A stretch of DNA of 64,000 nt from Antedon mediterranea (lineage: Eukaryota > Echinodermata > Crinoidea > Comatulida > Antedonidae), in contig NC_092674.1 in NCBI RefSeq assembly GCF_964355755.1, positions 28,570,001 through 28,634,000 of the forward strand. Direction: 5' to 3'. A model generated the notes under the pieces. That model was not told the DNA's origin. It did not search any database and worked only from the letters and a program-made list of their open reading frames with translations. Position numbers and translations under genes: made by a program. Positions 53,201 through 63,477 of this stretch are shown here, one piece after another; the first letter of the stretch is position 1, and each line of letters begins with the position of its first letter.

Positions 53201-53774
53201 AAAAACCCAAACCAACAACAAAATTAATTCCCCAATAACATGTAACATGGTAATCGGCTTTATATATTATTAATTTATTTGGCGTATTCAAACTATTTTG
53301 TGCTAAACACCACACACACAGAAATATATCAATACAAAATTGATTTTAAATAGACCTAATTCTGCATACTAGTACTACTAGGCCTAATTAAGCCTAATTC
53401 TTTATTTAAAAAATCATAGATGAATGTAAATACTATTTATATTTAAAATAAACTATACAGTTTACTAGCTAGGCCTAAGTTCACATTGAGCGCTCTAATG
53501 AACTTTTTTAACAGCTACCAAGTGCTGTGCCTTGCCATGTTGACTGCACTGGTCTCCGAGTTCCCCATAGAGGGCCTAGACTAGTACGTGTAGGCCTACC
53601 TATAATAGACCCGTTCGTAGGCCTAGCTAGCCTAATATAGCCATCACACAAGCGACCACATCTCACCATAACAAACAAACTTACCTCCTCCTTATATGAT
53701 TCTGGATCTCTTTTTATTAAGTTCTGCAACTGAGGCAGATTATTGGGCAACTGGTTTCTGTTTCGGTCACTCAT
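44214..53774 (-). CDS. SDAD1: SDA1 homologue (SDAD1), complete, 17 exons
   Basis: Exons (minus strand): 53685-53774, 52955-53059, 52669-52767, 51792-51974, 51143-51243, 50911-50968, 50610-50690, 50062-50233, 49315-49476, 48670-48805, 46827-47001, 46256-46385, 45718-45905, 45313-45410, 45126-45210, 44604-44765, 44214-44261; 2073 coding bases, 690 aa (human 687). SDA1 is a nuclear factor for 60S ribosomal subunit maturation and export. Diagnostic stretches are [17 protein letters not shown] (11-27), [20 protein letters not shown] in exon 4, [20 protein letters not shown] in exon 9, FIPGAEVL in exon 12, an acidic patch near 499-523, SRLLTQDEF and a Lys/Arg-rich tail ([20 protein letters not shown]). 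All 16 introns are GT-AG and keep frame. The introns carry at least five transposons and two minisatellites. Confidence 0.96.
44820..44990. mobile_element. Possible MITE in an SDAD1 intron
   Basis: Left part ACCCATTTAACGGTAAGCGG and right part GTTACCGCTCGTCTGTGTAAATTGG are partly complementary, with GCGGAAACCGCCCG between. Boundaries are unclear. Confidence 0.3.
45499..45610 (+). mobile_element. tRNA-derived SINE in an SDAD1 intron
   Basis: TAGCTTGGTGGTTAACATGC resembles an A-box region and GGGTTCAATCCC is a good B box about 35 bases on. The head begins at GTGGAGCTG. The 3' limit is uncertain; it may extend to about 45690. Confidence 0.6.
46076..46243. mobile_element. MITE with GGCCAACTC tips in an SDAD1 intron
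   Basis: Starts GGCCAACTCCATCG and ends TTCTGAGTTGGCC. Internal complementary blocks GGGTCGTCTCATT and GACGACTCATC lie between. About 168 bp. Confidence 0.5.
46598..46798. mobile_element. AGCTCTGTCTACAC MITE with expanded 21-bp repeat
   Basis: Worn ends (TCTGCACTACCAAACCTTATG and GATTGATAGTCTAGAAAAAGCTT). Its internal motif CATATCACTACCATATTTGG has grown to six tandem 21-bp copies at about 46654-46780. Confidence 0.6.
47034..47186. mobile_element. AGCTCTGTCTACAC MITE in SDAD1 intron 10
   Basis: Ends TTGTCTACACTATCAAAC and GTTTGATAGTGTAGAG, with the family's internal CATATATGG and ATGTCATATTAC. Confidence 0.6.
47296..48629. mobile_element. 1.33-kb transposon with CAGGGCATCA tips and 6-bp target duplication
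   Basis: Inverted tips CAGGGCATCA at both ends; the direct repeat ACATTT flanks them (47290-47295 and 48630-48635). Both subterminal regions contain repeated boxes of the type GAGGAGAGCAATTCGCTCTCC (47320-47402 and 48312-48604), like transposase-binding arrays. The interior has a C-rich tract at 47498-47522 and no transposase. The CAGGG tip and duplication length suggest a hAT relative. It occupies most of SDAD1 intron 10. Confidence 0.65.
48920..49310 (-). mobile_element. 5'-truncated non-LTR retrotransposon fragment (CR1/Jockey type)
   Basis: The minus-strand frame ending at 49096 contains [33 protein letters not shown]. This fits the C-terminal tail of CR1/Jockey-type reverse transcriptases, where a pattern of RxRTxRYxxSFxPxxI follows the RT domain. 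Downstream, a 3' UTR-like stretch ends in AT-rich sequence near 48920. The insertion sits within about 10-15 bp of the donor of SDAD1 exon 9. Confidence 0.55.
49832..50043. repeat. 48-bp minisatellite in SDAD1 intron 8
   Basis: Four to five copies of a unit containing GATGGGCTTATMCCTGAGYC, AGCATGG and TATATAAGACAA, the first more diverged and one shortened. The array ends 19 bp from exon 8 and thus lies directly beside its donor site. Confidence 0.75.
50261..50408. mobile_element. AGCTCTGTCTACAC MITE in SDAD1 intron 7
   Basis: A well-preserved copy flanked by TTA on both sides. Ends AAGCTCTGTCTACACTATCA and TGATAGTGTGGACAGAGCTT. Confidence 0.7.
50461..50587. mobile_element. Palindromic MITE (tip TAAGCTTGGTTCGCACT)
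   Basis: Left TAAGCTTGGTTCGCACTTGG mirrored by AAGTGTGAAGCAAGCTTA; the interior carries GTTGTGATTGGTCAA. Same family as 19751-19939. Confidence 0.55.
51294..51680. mobile_element. AGCTCTGTCTACAC MITE with long 21-bp repeat expansion
   Basis: Ends TTAAGCTCTATCTACATAAC and GTGTAGACAGAGTTTTA. The single internal CCAAATATGGTRGTGATATGG of other copies has become about 12 tandem copies at 51345-51615. That expansion creates long repetitive frames on both strands (MAKYGGD on plus, HHIWPY on minus). These are not taken as genes. Confidence 0.75.
52193..52440 (+). mobile_element. 5S rRNA-derived SINE (SINE3 type) in an SDAD1 intron
   Basis: 52193-52294 follows 5S rRNA closely: TACGGCCATACTGC, ACACCGGTTCTCGTCAGATC, ACCGAAGTTAG, GGATGGGAGTCCG and GGGTGCTGTAT. 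An unrelated body follows and then an (ACA)n tail. A head from 5S rRNA with its internal pol III promoter, a body and a short simple tail define SINE3 elements. An isolated 5S pseudogene is the alternative, but the body and tail speak against it. Confidence 0.75.
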
Positions 53775-54473
53775 TTTTATTGAAATTATAGCCCCTTATT
53801 TATGGCAAAAATATAACACGTGTTACACTTAAAAAATCATCGAGAAATTTAAAGGGAAAGTTTTGTATGGAACGACATGTGTGCATTTACAGAATCTTTG
53901 AGGCGTTATAGACGCATTGCGTCAGTAAAGGAGCCAAAGGCATACAATCCAATTAAGATTGTTTATCATCATCTTAATAATTGTTGCAATAACATTTAGT
54001 GTTATTGAGGTGTGTTTTGCATTGTACGATACACTACTAATACTTCTCTATGTTGGAATCTCTCTCTTGGTTCTCTTCAGCCGGCCATCAGTATTTTTTT
54101 CTAGTTTTATAAATGTATTTCATTAAATGTCCATTTTCTGAACTTGTTTCCCTCTCTTGACCTCTAATTTGAATCATAAGTATTACTGGATAGAAGAGGT
54201 CACCTCTTGTTCACATTCAAAACAAAATAAATGTAACAAAACAAAGTGTTTACTGCTAAGGTGTTTTAATAATGCTACAGTTAAATTACGCAATTTCCCG
54301 TTTAGCAAAGTATCATTTCTTGTAATAAAAAGAAGACATATATATAATTATACTACAGATACTGATTCCTTATTATTATTAAATACAGGAACACTGACTA
54401 CACAGCACACTACACATTTTGTATGGCAAGTTCAATACAAATCACAGAATGGTTACATTTGGGGATTATTATT
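53775..54473. other. SDAD1 upstream region and promoter
   Basis: SDAD1 transcription should start here. TAGGCCTA-like words (AGGCCTA, TAGGCCTAGCTAGCC) lie in SDAD1 exon 1 to intron 1 at 53380-53640, not upstream. A plus-strand 109-codon frame at 54157-54486 has no support. No repeat boundary is seen in 53775-54470. Confidence 0.3.
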
Positions 54474-54908
54474 ATTAACATCATAACACTACATTTAAAT
54501 CTATTGACCATTATGGAATATTATTGATCTTCAAATAAAAAATAAATGCAATGCTGCCCTCAATGTTGAGCTAAATAGCGCCCTCAATGTTGAGATAGTT
54601 AAATAGATAGATCGATTATTAACATCATAACACTACATTTAAATCTATTCTGACCATTATGGAATAATTATTGATCTTGAAATAAAAAATAAATGCAATG
54701 CTGCCCTCAATGTTGAGCTAAATAGCGCCCTCAATGTTGAGATAGTTAAATAGATAGATCGATTATTAACATCATAACACTACATTTAAATCTATTCTGA
54801 CCATTATGGAATAATTATTGATCTTGAAATAAAAAATAAATGCAATGCTGCCCTCAATGTTGAGCTAAATAGCGCCCTCAATGTTGAGATAGTTAAATAG
54901 ATAGTTAC
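54474..54908. repeat. Three tandem copies of a 144-147-bp unit
   Basis: Copies start at 54474, 54618 and 54765 with ATTAACATCATAACACTACA and end with GCCCTCAATGTTGAGATAGT and AATAGATAG. The two inner copies are nearly identical, and the first lacks TC in CTATTCTGACC. Each unit holds two CCCTCAATGTTGAG palindromes about 26 bp apart. Confidence 0.85.
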
Positions 54909-55678
54909 AGTATTGCAAACACAGTTGTTATTCATGCACATTCCCACATAAATTATTATAATAATCATATTTTAATTATAATCCATAAAAGTAAGTTTTT
55001 GGTTAAGAAATAAACTGGAATGAGAGAGAACAAAAATCTAACATACAGTCAGAGTAATCTATTAAACCTAATCGTAAAATAACCAACAATATATATTATA
55101 CGGTATTTAATTTGTGTAACAAATAGAAATGTGAGAAGATCTTGTGATTTCGTGAATCTAACTATAATTTGTAGTGAAACAAAAATGTTATATACAATTC
55201 TTGTGCAGCAGAAAAAGTGAATAAACTCATATATCATAAAACCAACCAAACATCATTTTGTCCCTCAACTGTGAATTTGATCATTTATCTGACTAACAAT
55301 AAGAGCTCTGAATCAAAATAATGAATATTTAATTTTTATACACACATATATGTAAATCATCCGTCAATATTGACCTTTGACATACAAGTATTTGACTTTT
55401 ACCGCAGACTTTACATAGATTCATTAACAAGCAGCTTAATGTAGCTTGATTCCAAGCGAAATTAAATGATAAATAAAATACAACCGAATTCCCCCTACAG
55501 AAAAATATCCCAAAAAACGTGTATTTGTTTACAGAGCTAGTAGAGATAATTTTCCCGTCCAGAATTTAACTTCCTAAAACCAGCTAAGATCGACAGTAAC
55601 TGAATTGGTCAAGTGTAAAAACATATGAATGTTCTGGAAGACCTCGGGTTGTTGACTGTCATGATCCGAGTAAGCCGC
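54909..55678. other. Intergenic or 3' UTR sequence of the JPT-like gene
   Basis: Downstream of the JPT-like stop codon. AT-rich, with no frame or repeat that I can support; part of it should be the 3' UTR. Confidence 0.3.
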
Positions 55679-58600
55679 TTAGAAACTGATGCTAGATTTA
55701 CCGCCTGGGGGCTGTGATCTTTGACGGTGAGACTCCTCCCATGGTACATTGGTTTTCGCACCCGCTGCTGGTAGCTGCTCAGCCTGCTTCTTTTGACTGT
55801 GGATTAGAGATCGCCTAGATGGAGAATCGTTCCCTGCTGCTGCTGGGCTTGAGACATCATTGGTGATTGGGTTACCCTGGTCTGCGGGTGACAAAAAAAA
55901 AACAACTTATGAAACAAAATATCACTATAGTTTAGTTTAGTTTATAGTCTGGTTTTCAAATAATGATGGATAATAGAATTGATTTCATCCAGTTTTTTTG
56001 TAATTCTGCAATCATAAAGATAGAATAACAATAAAGATACATATATTAGCATAGCACATATATTATTACCGTTATAGTGTATAATAATATAATATAAATA
56101 TAGTCATATTACTGTCATTATGTTGCCTATATGAATTAAATAAAAATAATGATATGATGAAAATGTCTTATAATTGAACAACTCCCTGGTAACATATACA
56201 TTTATTCATGGCCACTTATATTGTAAATACAGAGAACATACAGTAATAGTCAGTAACTACTGTAAATAAACAGTGCATTTTATTTTCTAACAAATGCAAG
56301 CATGCCATGCGCCACACTATAATATTGTTTGTTATGTTAGCATATTTTTTTAGTTTATATTCTTTATATTCGTTAGTAGAAGAACCTGGTCTTTTGGATA
56401 TTATTATTACAACACTATTAAGGGGACATGTTATCTGTGAAACAAATGTTTTAACAATAAAAATATAAAACACTTAGACTATATTAAACACTTTGTTGGC
56501 CTATAAAGACTGTATTAAACTTAATTCATTCTGAACTGAATCACACTATTATAACCAAATAATAGGCCCTTTCAATACATTATAAACAAAATTGACTATG
56601 TTTATTGTTACTTATAAAAAAACCAAATATCTCTAAAAGTCTGAAAAAAAAATCCTTAATAAAAGAACTCCATAAAAAATAAATCAAAAATATAAATTAT
56701 AATAAATTCAACAAAAATAAATATTATAAACAAAAATTAAAGTATCAGTGATAAAAGGGATATATTTACAAATTACATATATTTTATTTTATTTATTAAC
56801 ATTGGACAACAAACAGTAATGAAAACCACCACAGGTTGAATGATAATATAAAATACTGTAGAAAATAATAATTAACACTATACAGTAGTATGCAATAATT
56901 GACAGCCAGTCAGCAGTAGAGATCATTATAATGAAGAGTTATGCATGTTTTCTCATTCAACTATTTTGAGTGCAGAACCTGTTACAAACAAACAGATACA
57001 AATGAGCCTACGATGGCACACATAACATATATCACTACTACATTTATCTGCTTTTAAGTGGAGTAAATTACTGAATTTTAAAATATGCAGTGTAGTGCAA
57101 TGAATAAGTAGCACCATAGATAGATGAACTACTTGTTCCATCCATGGTACAGTAGTATCTGATATTCAACGGCCAATGCTCCTAATAATCAGAAGGGGGA
57201 GGAGGAATGTGAAGGCCTGATGTTAATCTCTTTCTACACTATCAAACTAGTTTGAAAAAAAAGTGTGATGTGCCCAAATATGGTGGTGATATGACATCAT
57301 GTCCATATATGGGCACATCACATTTTTTTGTCACATAAAGTTTGGTAGTGTAGACATGGCTTAAGGAAGCAGATAAAGTGGGCAGATACAGTATATAAAC
57401 ATTAAATTGACAACATGAAACTGGTGCCCCATCAAAATTATTCAAAAAGAAAAAAGAGTTGGCGCTGTGAAGGAATAAAAACATTGTCTTGTGTTTGTAT
57501 TTGAGTTTATTACATACTTTGATATCAAAACCAGACATCATGCTATACATATATCTATTTACACCCGCTCAAATATATAACCTAACTATAAATTTACCAT
57601 CACTTTAAAATACTCAAATAAAAAACAAACATCACTCCGTAATATAGGAAACCAGACATATATTAGGTATATAAAGCAACATAAATAAACTTACTACAAT
57701 TGCTTTCGGAAGAGTCCACTGCGAGATTAAAATTAATATGAAAGAAAAAAATGATAAAATAATACAATGAATAACTAAAAAGATAACATAAAGATTGTAA
57801 ACATAAAATATTAAAACATGTATTAACGAAAATGAACATAAAACTTGGATTTTGAATTTTATACAGTATACACCATATTGTACAATAATATAGTACTGTA
57901 CAGTACTGTGTACCGTAATACAATATTGTGAAATGTATGCTGTTTGATGTGATTATACAAATGATTAGTGTAGAAATCTGTAGACATGGCATATTTGAAT
58001 AGGTCATAGGTCATGTTCTGCAACAAGAACATGATGTATCAAACAAATCTAAAATGTCTTCCTGAACAAAAATGAATAAAACTAAAATAAAAGGAAAATA
58101 ATATTGAAATACTACAGTATACATATAAAGAAGATAAACCAAAAAATATAAATTTAGTAAATAGAGAATAATAGTTTAAGAATAACAAAAAACAGATGCC
58201 AGGACAAATTATGATTCATATTTAAATAAAATCCATCCCATTTGGATGGAAAGCTAGTAGGCTTAAAACAAAACATAATTATCACATTTTCCTTTTTAAA
58301 ATATGAAGGTATTAGTGAGTTCATCACTTCTTCATGGTGTAGAATAAGCCGTTCAGATTCAACAATAAAATAAGGTTTGAGCACAAAGAATTATTAACAA
58401 TAACATCAATGGAAGTAATCTTAGATTTGCATCTACCGGTACATTAACAAAGAATCTAAATGCTATCCTAAAATCCTCTAAAGCCTCTCATAAAATCCTT
58501 AATGATTTTCATTAATCAAAATGAAAATTGATTTAAAAATAATGAAAAAAAATGTAGGATACTCACTATTGAATAAAATGTACCTAAATGAATTAACACC

Positions 58601-61600
58601 GAAAGTGCTAAAGATAATATTTAGAAAAATAGCTAGCTGCTACAACAAGAGTTACCAAACTACCACGTCTAGGTGTTATCCGACAACTGAATCAATGAGA
58701 TAAGAAAAATCTACTCATCCTCACTCTGTCCGCCGCCAAACATGGGCAGAAGACGGGCTATTGATAAGCTGTTGCAGATACTACAAAAAATGGTTTTATT
58801 TTGAATCATTGGCTCGGAAGAACAGACAATGGGACAAATGATAGGGTACAATAGTTGAGAGGAACAGCTTGCGTGCTGAAGTGTCAATATAAAAAGTTGG
58901 TCGTTCTTACACTTGGCAGAACAGGTCTTCGATTGGAATTTTCAGGTAGTGTACACAAATAGATCTTATGGCCAGTGTGGGATGCTAGGCATTTAGGTTC
59001 GAATATATGAGATATAAGAATTTCTCCTAGCTTTGAGTAAAGAAGTTGTTCATCATATTGCATAGAAAAGTAATAGGCTACATGAGCTATTACAAAAAAA
59101 AAAATAATACTGTAACTGTATTCCCATTTTCAGCCTTCCACAGCAAAAAATAAATCACAAAAAATCGGAAAAAGTCAAAAGGCAGAAGCCTATGCTTTAG
59201 ATAAGGAACGTTGATTATACAAAGAACCTTGTGCTAGACATTACATAATAAAACAAGGACAGAGACTATTGAAAAAAAAACACATTACAATAATAGTTTG
59301 TGCATATGATACAACCTGTGGATGGTGGCGGTATTGGTTCACTCTTTTGCGGTTTGACCTTTGGGTGCGATACATAATTATCCTCTCCGCCGAACGAGAA
59401 CGATGAAGCTTGATTCCGTTTTTGATAGGCATCTCGCTGAGCTTTGAGATCGGAAGCGCTGTCAGCATCCCCAAAGCCAAGCGTGCTGAACGAGTTAGTG
59501 TCACCTACGGGTTAAACATGCGTTTTTTTCAAACATAAAATGTCATGCTATTAGTATTAATCTATCCTTTATTGGAATGAGATGTTGTATGACTCACTAC
59601 TTTAAGAAAATACTCTATTACGCATAATTTAAAACTAATCTAATTCTATAAGCTTTGCTAAACAGTTTTTTCGTTTCAATTCATTTTTAATGCATTTTTC
59701 CATTCAGAAATAAACTCCTAAACCCAAGTGAAATTTTAAAAATAAAAAACAACTTACTACTTTTTTTAAATTATCATGCAAAGTTAAAAATCATGCAAAA
59801 AAGCGGGGATTTAAAAGAATGCCTGTGGGTACAAATATAATACTGTACTCGGAATGGATCCGGCGTGTGTACGTACAGAACATCAGTATACACACATTTA
59901 GATTCTTGCAAAGGTTTGGATCCAGCAAAGGTTTGGATGCAGCAAAGGGTTGGATCCAGAGAATGGTGGATTCAACGAAAACCAAAAACAGGGACTTTAG
60001 GTATAGAATAAACATCAATATTTTGCCACATCTATTATAAACAACATTTTATTTAAAAACAAAAACACAAAACAAACGCAATTAACTAAAACTAAATAAA
60101 ATAAACAATAGAATAGTCAACAAAAACAAACTGGTTAGAGAACAAAACAAAGTTAGAACTATTTTTATTATATAAAAAATCCGGAGTTATTTGTGAACTA
60201 CCTATTTTTCCCTATCTAGTATAATTTTGTAATATTACATTGTACCAGTAACTCACTAATATTTCACAAATCTTATAAATACTGTACACTTTTTTCTACT
60301 AGGGTTCTGCAACACTTGCATTTAGTTTGAAATACAATGTGTATGATTCACAAAGAGTACAATACTTTATTACCAATGCTATAAATTTTGATTTATGTTA
60401 AAGATTACGTCCTAATGCTATTGCTAAATCTATTTAAATTAAGGTAAGAACGTTTTAATATTGTTTATAAACACATGTGTATATTAGTAGTATTTATCAT
60501 CAAACTTTAAAATTTAAAATGAAAAAACATGGTAATGATTAAGACATAGAATAAAAGCATTAATAATAAGCAGACGTTGATTGCGTAGATGATACAAAGA
60601 AAAGTCAAAAGCTGGACTAGCTATAGAGAGTGATATTCTGTTCAAAACAACAGCAGGTCAGTCAAGGGTCACCGCACAACTTGGTCCTGCTGAATAAACT
60701 GTAAAATTCATACCTTTCTATATTAATGTGGTAACCATATTATTACATTATTCTCTAATATGATTCTGATAAAACAAACTTACGATTCCAATTAGAAAAA
60801 TTTAAATTTTCATAAAAATCTGAACACAAAACTTTAAAACAATTAAGAACATTTTAAAGCAAAAACAAATAACTCTGAAGAAACCCAACAATTTTATGCT
60901 TGAGTGAATTCCATAAACAAACAAGAATTGGTCAAGCATAACAAAATAAGATCAACAGCTGACTTTTAATCATAAAAATACATACGAAGACGGTAGTAAC
61001 GTCTAGGTGTGGGCTGTGAGGGCGCTGGCACTGGCTTGTCGGAGCCGAATATGTTGCTCCTAGTATCTAAATCTGTCACACCATCGGGAGGAGGGAGAAT
61101 AATTATTAACTAGTCAGTTTCATTGTACGTGTTCATTGTACGTGTTTATTGTATGTGTTCTTCATTGTATGTGTTCATTCTTTTGATATACCGCCGCCAT
61201 TCTTTTGTTATAATATTATCTGTCGTCAATTTGTCTGCTAACAAAGAGTTGTAGTTCTAGGCACATTGCCAATGGCAAATTTTATAAAGAAAAATTGAAT
61301 AATAAAATAAAAGCATTCATAAATTACAATTCCTGCACTATTAGATATTGGTATATTAAATTTTGAAGGATTTTGCCCAAAAATTTAGCACTTTGGAACA
61401 TAATATAATACATTACAGTTAACTCTTCCATTACCGCTCTCTCTGAAAACCGAAAACACTCCCAAAACCAGACTTTTCATGAAGGTTCGAATGGTCTAAA
61501 GTTAATTTTTAGTACCATTAAAAAAACATTTAAAATATCATAAACAAGACATGTTAGGCCAGCCCAATGTTGTCCGGTATTGGAAGAGTTGACTAATAAT

Positions 61601-62485
61601 ACTACCTTGATCAAAAAAAAAAGAAAAAAGAGGTTTAAAGAGGGTGATGAAAGCCAAGCAAATATTGGAATTTAAAAAATATTTAAAAGCAAAATCCTAA
61701 TACATGATAATAAATGAATTACTTAATTTATAAAATAATATTAATAATAATTCTGGTTAAAATAATAATTTTAATGAAATAAATGATAAAGTTTTTGAGA
61801 ACAAACTACTGTACTTCAAAGAACAATGGGCAACCAACTTGTTTACACAAACCAATTGTACATGCATCCACATGCCTAGATAAACTATAATATTTGGATA
61901 TCCTTCAAAATGATTTCATATGCTTCAAAAAACCTGACAAAATCTCACAAATATCTATGTACATGCTTCCGAATTACTGTACATGCTTACAAAACACAGC
62001 ATTGTGATAACTTGTGCAACTACCCCAATTTTTTATAATCATAGGAGCTATCATAAGGCTTTAAACTACGTTCACACCGAGTCTAGATTCCGGTCCAGTA
62101 GCGGGATAAAAAATTGTTTAAAATCATATGTATAGTGTTTAGGATAGAATAGATGATCATAATATTGCATTCTGGATTCTCTGGTCACCGGATCAAATCC
62201 AGGCTTGGTCGGAACGTAGCTAATAGTCTTATAAATGTAAAAGTGCCAAACAAAAATAATATTGTACACAATTCTGAATCCAATGTAATTTTTATTTAGT
62301 AAGTAAAGTATTTTTAAGTAAGAAATATCATACTTCTTGGTTTGGCAGACTGGGCTGGTGTACCAATGATACTAGTGGTTTGTTGCTGTTGCTGAGGGCT
62401 TGTCTTCTTTGCCGGGGCAGGAGCAGGCGTGTCATCACCACCAAACATGGAGATATTGCTTTTACCACCAGGTGGATTCAAAACT
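55679..62485 (-). CDS. Jupiter/HN1 family protein (JPT-like), four 3' coding exons, 5' end missing
   Basis: Exons (minus strand): 62334-62485, 60986-61072, 59316-59504, 55679-55881; together they encode about 209 residues. The family comprises small, disordered, microtubule-associated proteins (JPT1/HN1, JPT2 and Drosophila Jupiter). Evidence is the N-terminal repeat motif RVLNPPGGKSNISMFGGDD at the first exon seen, SNIFG in the second, FSFGG in the third, and the C-terminal QPPGGKSSISF, matching the PPGGxS boxes of HN1. The first exon seen starts in phase 2, and the two internal exons are 87 and 189 bp with phase 1 at both ends, so they can be skipped without shifting the frame. The initiator exon was not found and probably lies beyond 64000. 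Introns are large and AT-rich. Confidence 0.85.
57225..57363. mobile_element. AGCTCTGTCTACAC MITE in a JPT intron
   Basis: Ends TCTACACTATCAAACTAGTT and GTTTGGTAGTGTAGACATGGCTT, internal CCAAATATGGTGGTGATATG. Confidence 0.65.
57695..57718 (-). CDS. Putative 24-bp cassette microexon of the JPT-like gene
   Basis: Between exons 59316-59504 and 55679-55881. It has an acceptor (tttaatctcgcag) and a strong donor, A|GTAAGT. At 24 bases in phase 1/1 it could be included or skipped without frame change. Inclusion would add VDSSESNC and change the junction residue. No conservation evidence is available, so this is only a candidate. Confidence 0.3.
59905..59960. repeat. 17-18-bp short tandem repeat
   Basis: Three to four copies of GCAAAGGTTTGGATCCA with small changes, within a JPT intron. 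Confidence 0.6.
61419..61591. mobile_element. Pogo/Tigger-like MITE in a JPT intron
   Basis: Flanked by TA; ends CAGTTAACTCTTCCATTACC and GGTATTGGAAGAGTTGAC, nearly perfect inverted repeats. A TA target and CAGTYAACTC tip match pogo-type elements. Confidence 0.6.
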
Positions 62486-62657
62486 CTAAAATATAAAAAA
62501 TGGTGAAGACAATTATTTAAAATGTAATGGTGTACAGTAAATGAGACGTCAAATATTAATATTTTAAAAAACCAACATGTACACACAAGATACAGTCTTT
62601 ATAGGTCTTTTGAGCGTGGGGCGGACACCTGGATTTGAACCAAGGACTTAAGCTCTC

Positions 62658-62776
62658 AAAAGCGTGTTGTGCCCAAATATGGTAGTGATATGCCCAAATA
62701 TGGTAGTGATATGACATCATCATGTTCATATATGGGCACAACACATATAAAGTTTGATAGTGTAGACTGAGCTGTA
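62658..62776. mobile_element. AGCTCTGTCTACAC MITE lacking its left tip
   Basis: Internal GCCCAAATATGGTAGTGATAT occurs twice; right end GTTTGATAGTGTAGACTGAGCT. It abuts the tRNA-like remnant at its left. Confidence 0.6.
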
Positions 62777-63297
62777 GATTTGTAGGGAGGAATCTTAACT
62801 TACTTTTTATATTTTTAGACCTTACCCACCCAGCACTCCTATACCTGCTGCCACAATAGTTTGTATAAAACACTACATGAACCGTAGTTAATTTATAGTA
62901 CCATCATTTTATCATTGGCACAAGAATCATTTTGTTCAAGGCAAGGTTATTTAAAAAACGTGACTAATTACTAACATAAACTACAAAAAATTCCATCAAT
63001 GAACCCATTTGGAAAACACAACATCATTTAAATTTTGCAAGCTTTATCGGTGAACACACAAACCTAATTTAATTTCAAATTTGCCAAGTGTCAAACGAGG
63101 TGTGCGTTCTATTGTAATATTAATGCATGCATGGCTTTGAAGGTATGTGTAATGACAGCTTTCTGAATGAAGTCTATTAGAATACATAGGATAATTTAAC
63201 AACCGACACACTTAGAAAATACTGACTGTGACTGGTAATAAAGAGTATAGTCTACATTAAATGACTTTATGCCACACACAAAATGGCTATTGTTACT

Positions 63298-63477
63298 TAA
63301 GCTCTGTCTACACTATCAAATTAGTTTGACAAAAAAGTGTGATGTGCCCAAAGGTAGTGATGTGCCAAATATGGTAGTGATGTGCCCAAATATGGTAGTG
63401 ATATGACATCATCATGTCCATATATGGGCACATCGCATTTTTTGTCACATAAAGTTTGATAGTGTAGACCGAGCTTT
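63298..63477. mobile_element. AGCTCTGTCTACAC MITE, full copy
   Basis: Flanked by TTA; ends AGCTCTGTCTACACTATCAA and TTTGATAGTGTAGACCGAGCT. Three internal copies of the CCAAATATGGTAGTGAT motif, one shortened. Confidence 0.7.

Noticed and set aside
54157-54486. 109-codon plus-strand frame upstream of SDAD1
   Set aside because: Composition like random AT-rich sequence and it runs into the tandem repeat.
58723-58784. Possible extra exon of the JPT-like gene (acceptor tttttgtag, frame ending MFGGGQSEDE)
   Set aside because: Neighbouring exons end in phase 1, which gives a stop after seven codons here; the attractive frame needs another phase. An alternative last exon cannot be excluded.
62590-62655. 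tRNA gene-like stretch on the minus strand
   Set aside because: Only a B-box-like GGTTCAAATCC is convincing; no complete cloverleaf can be drawn.
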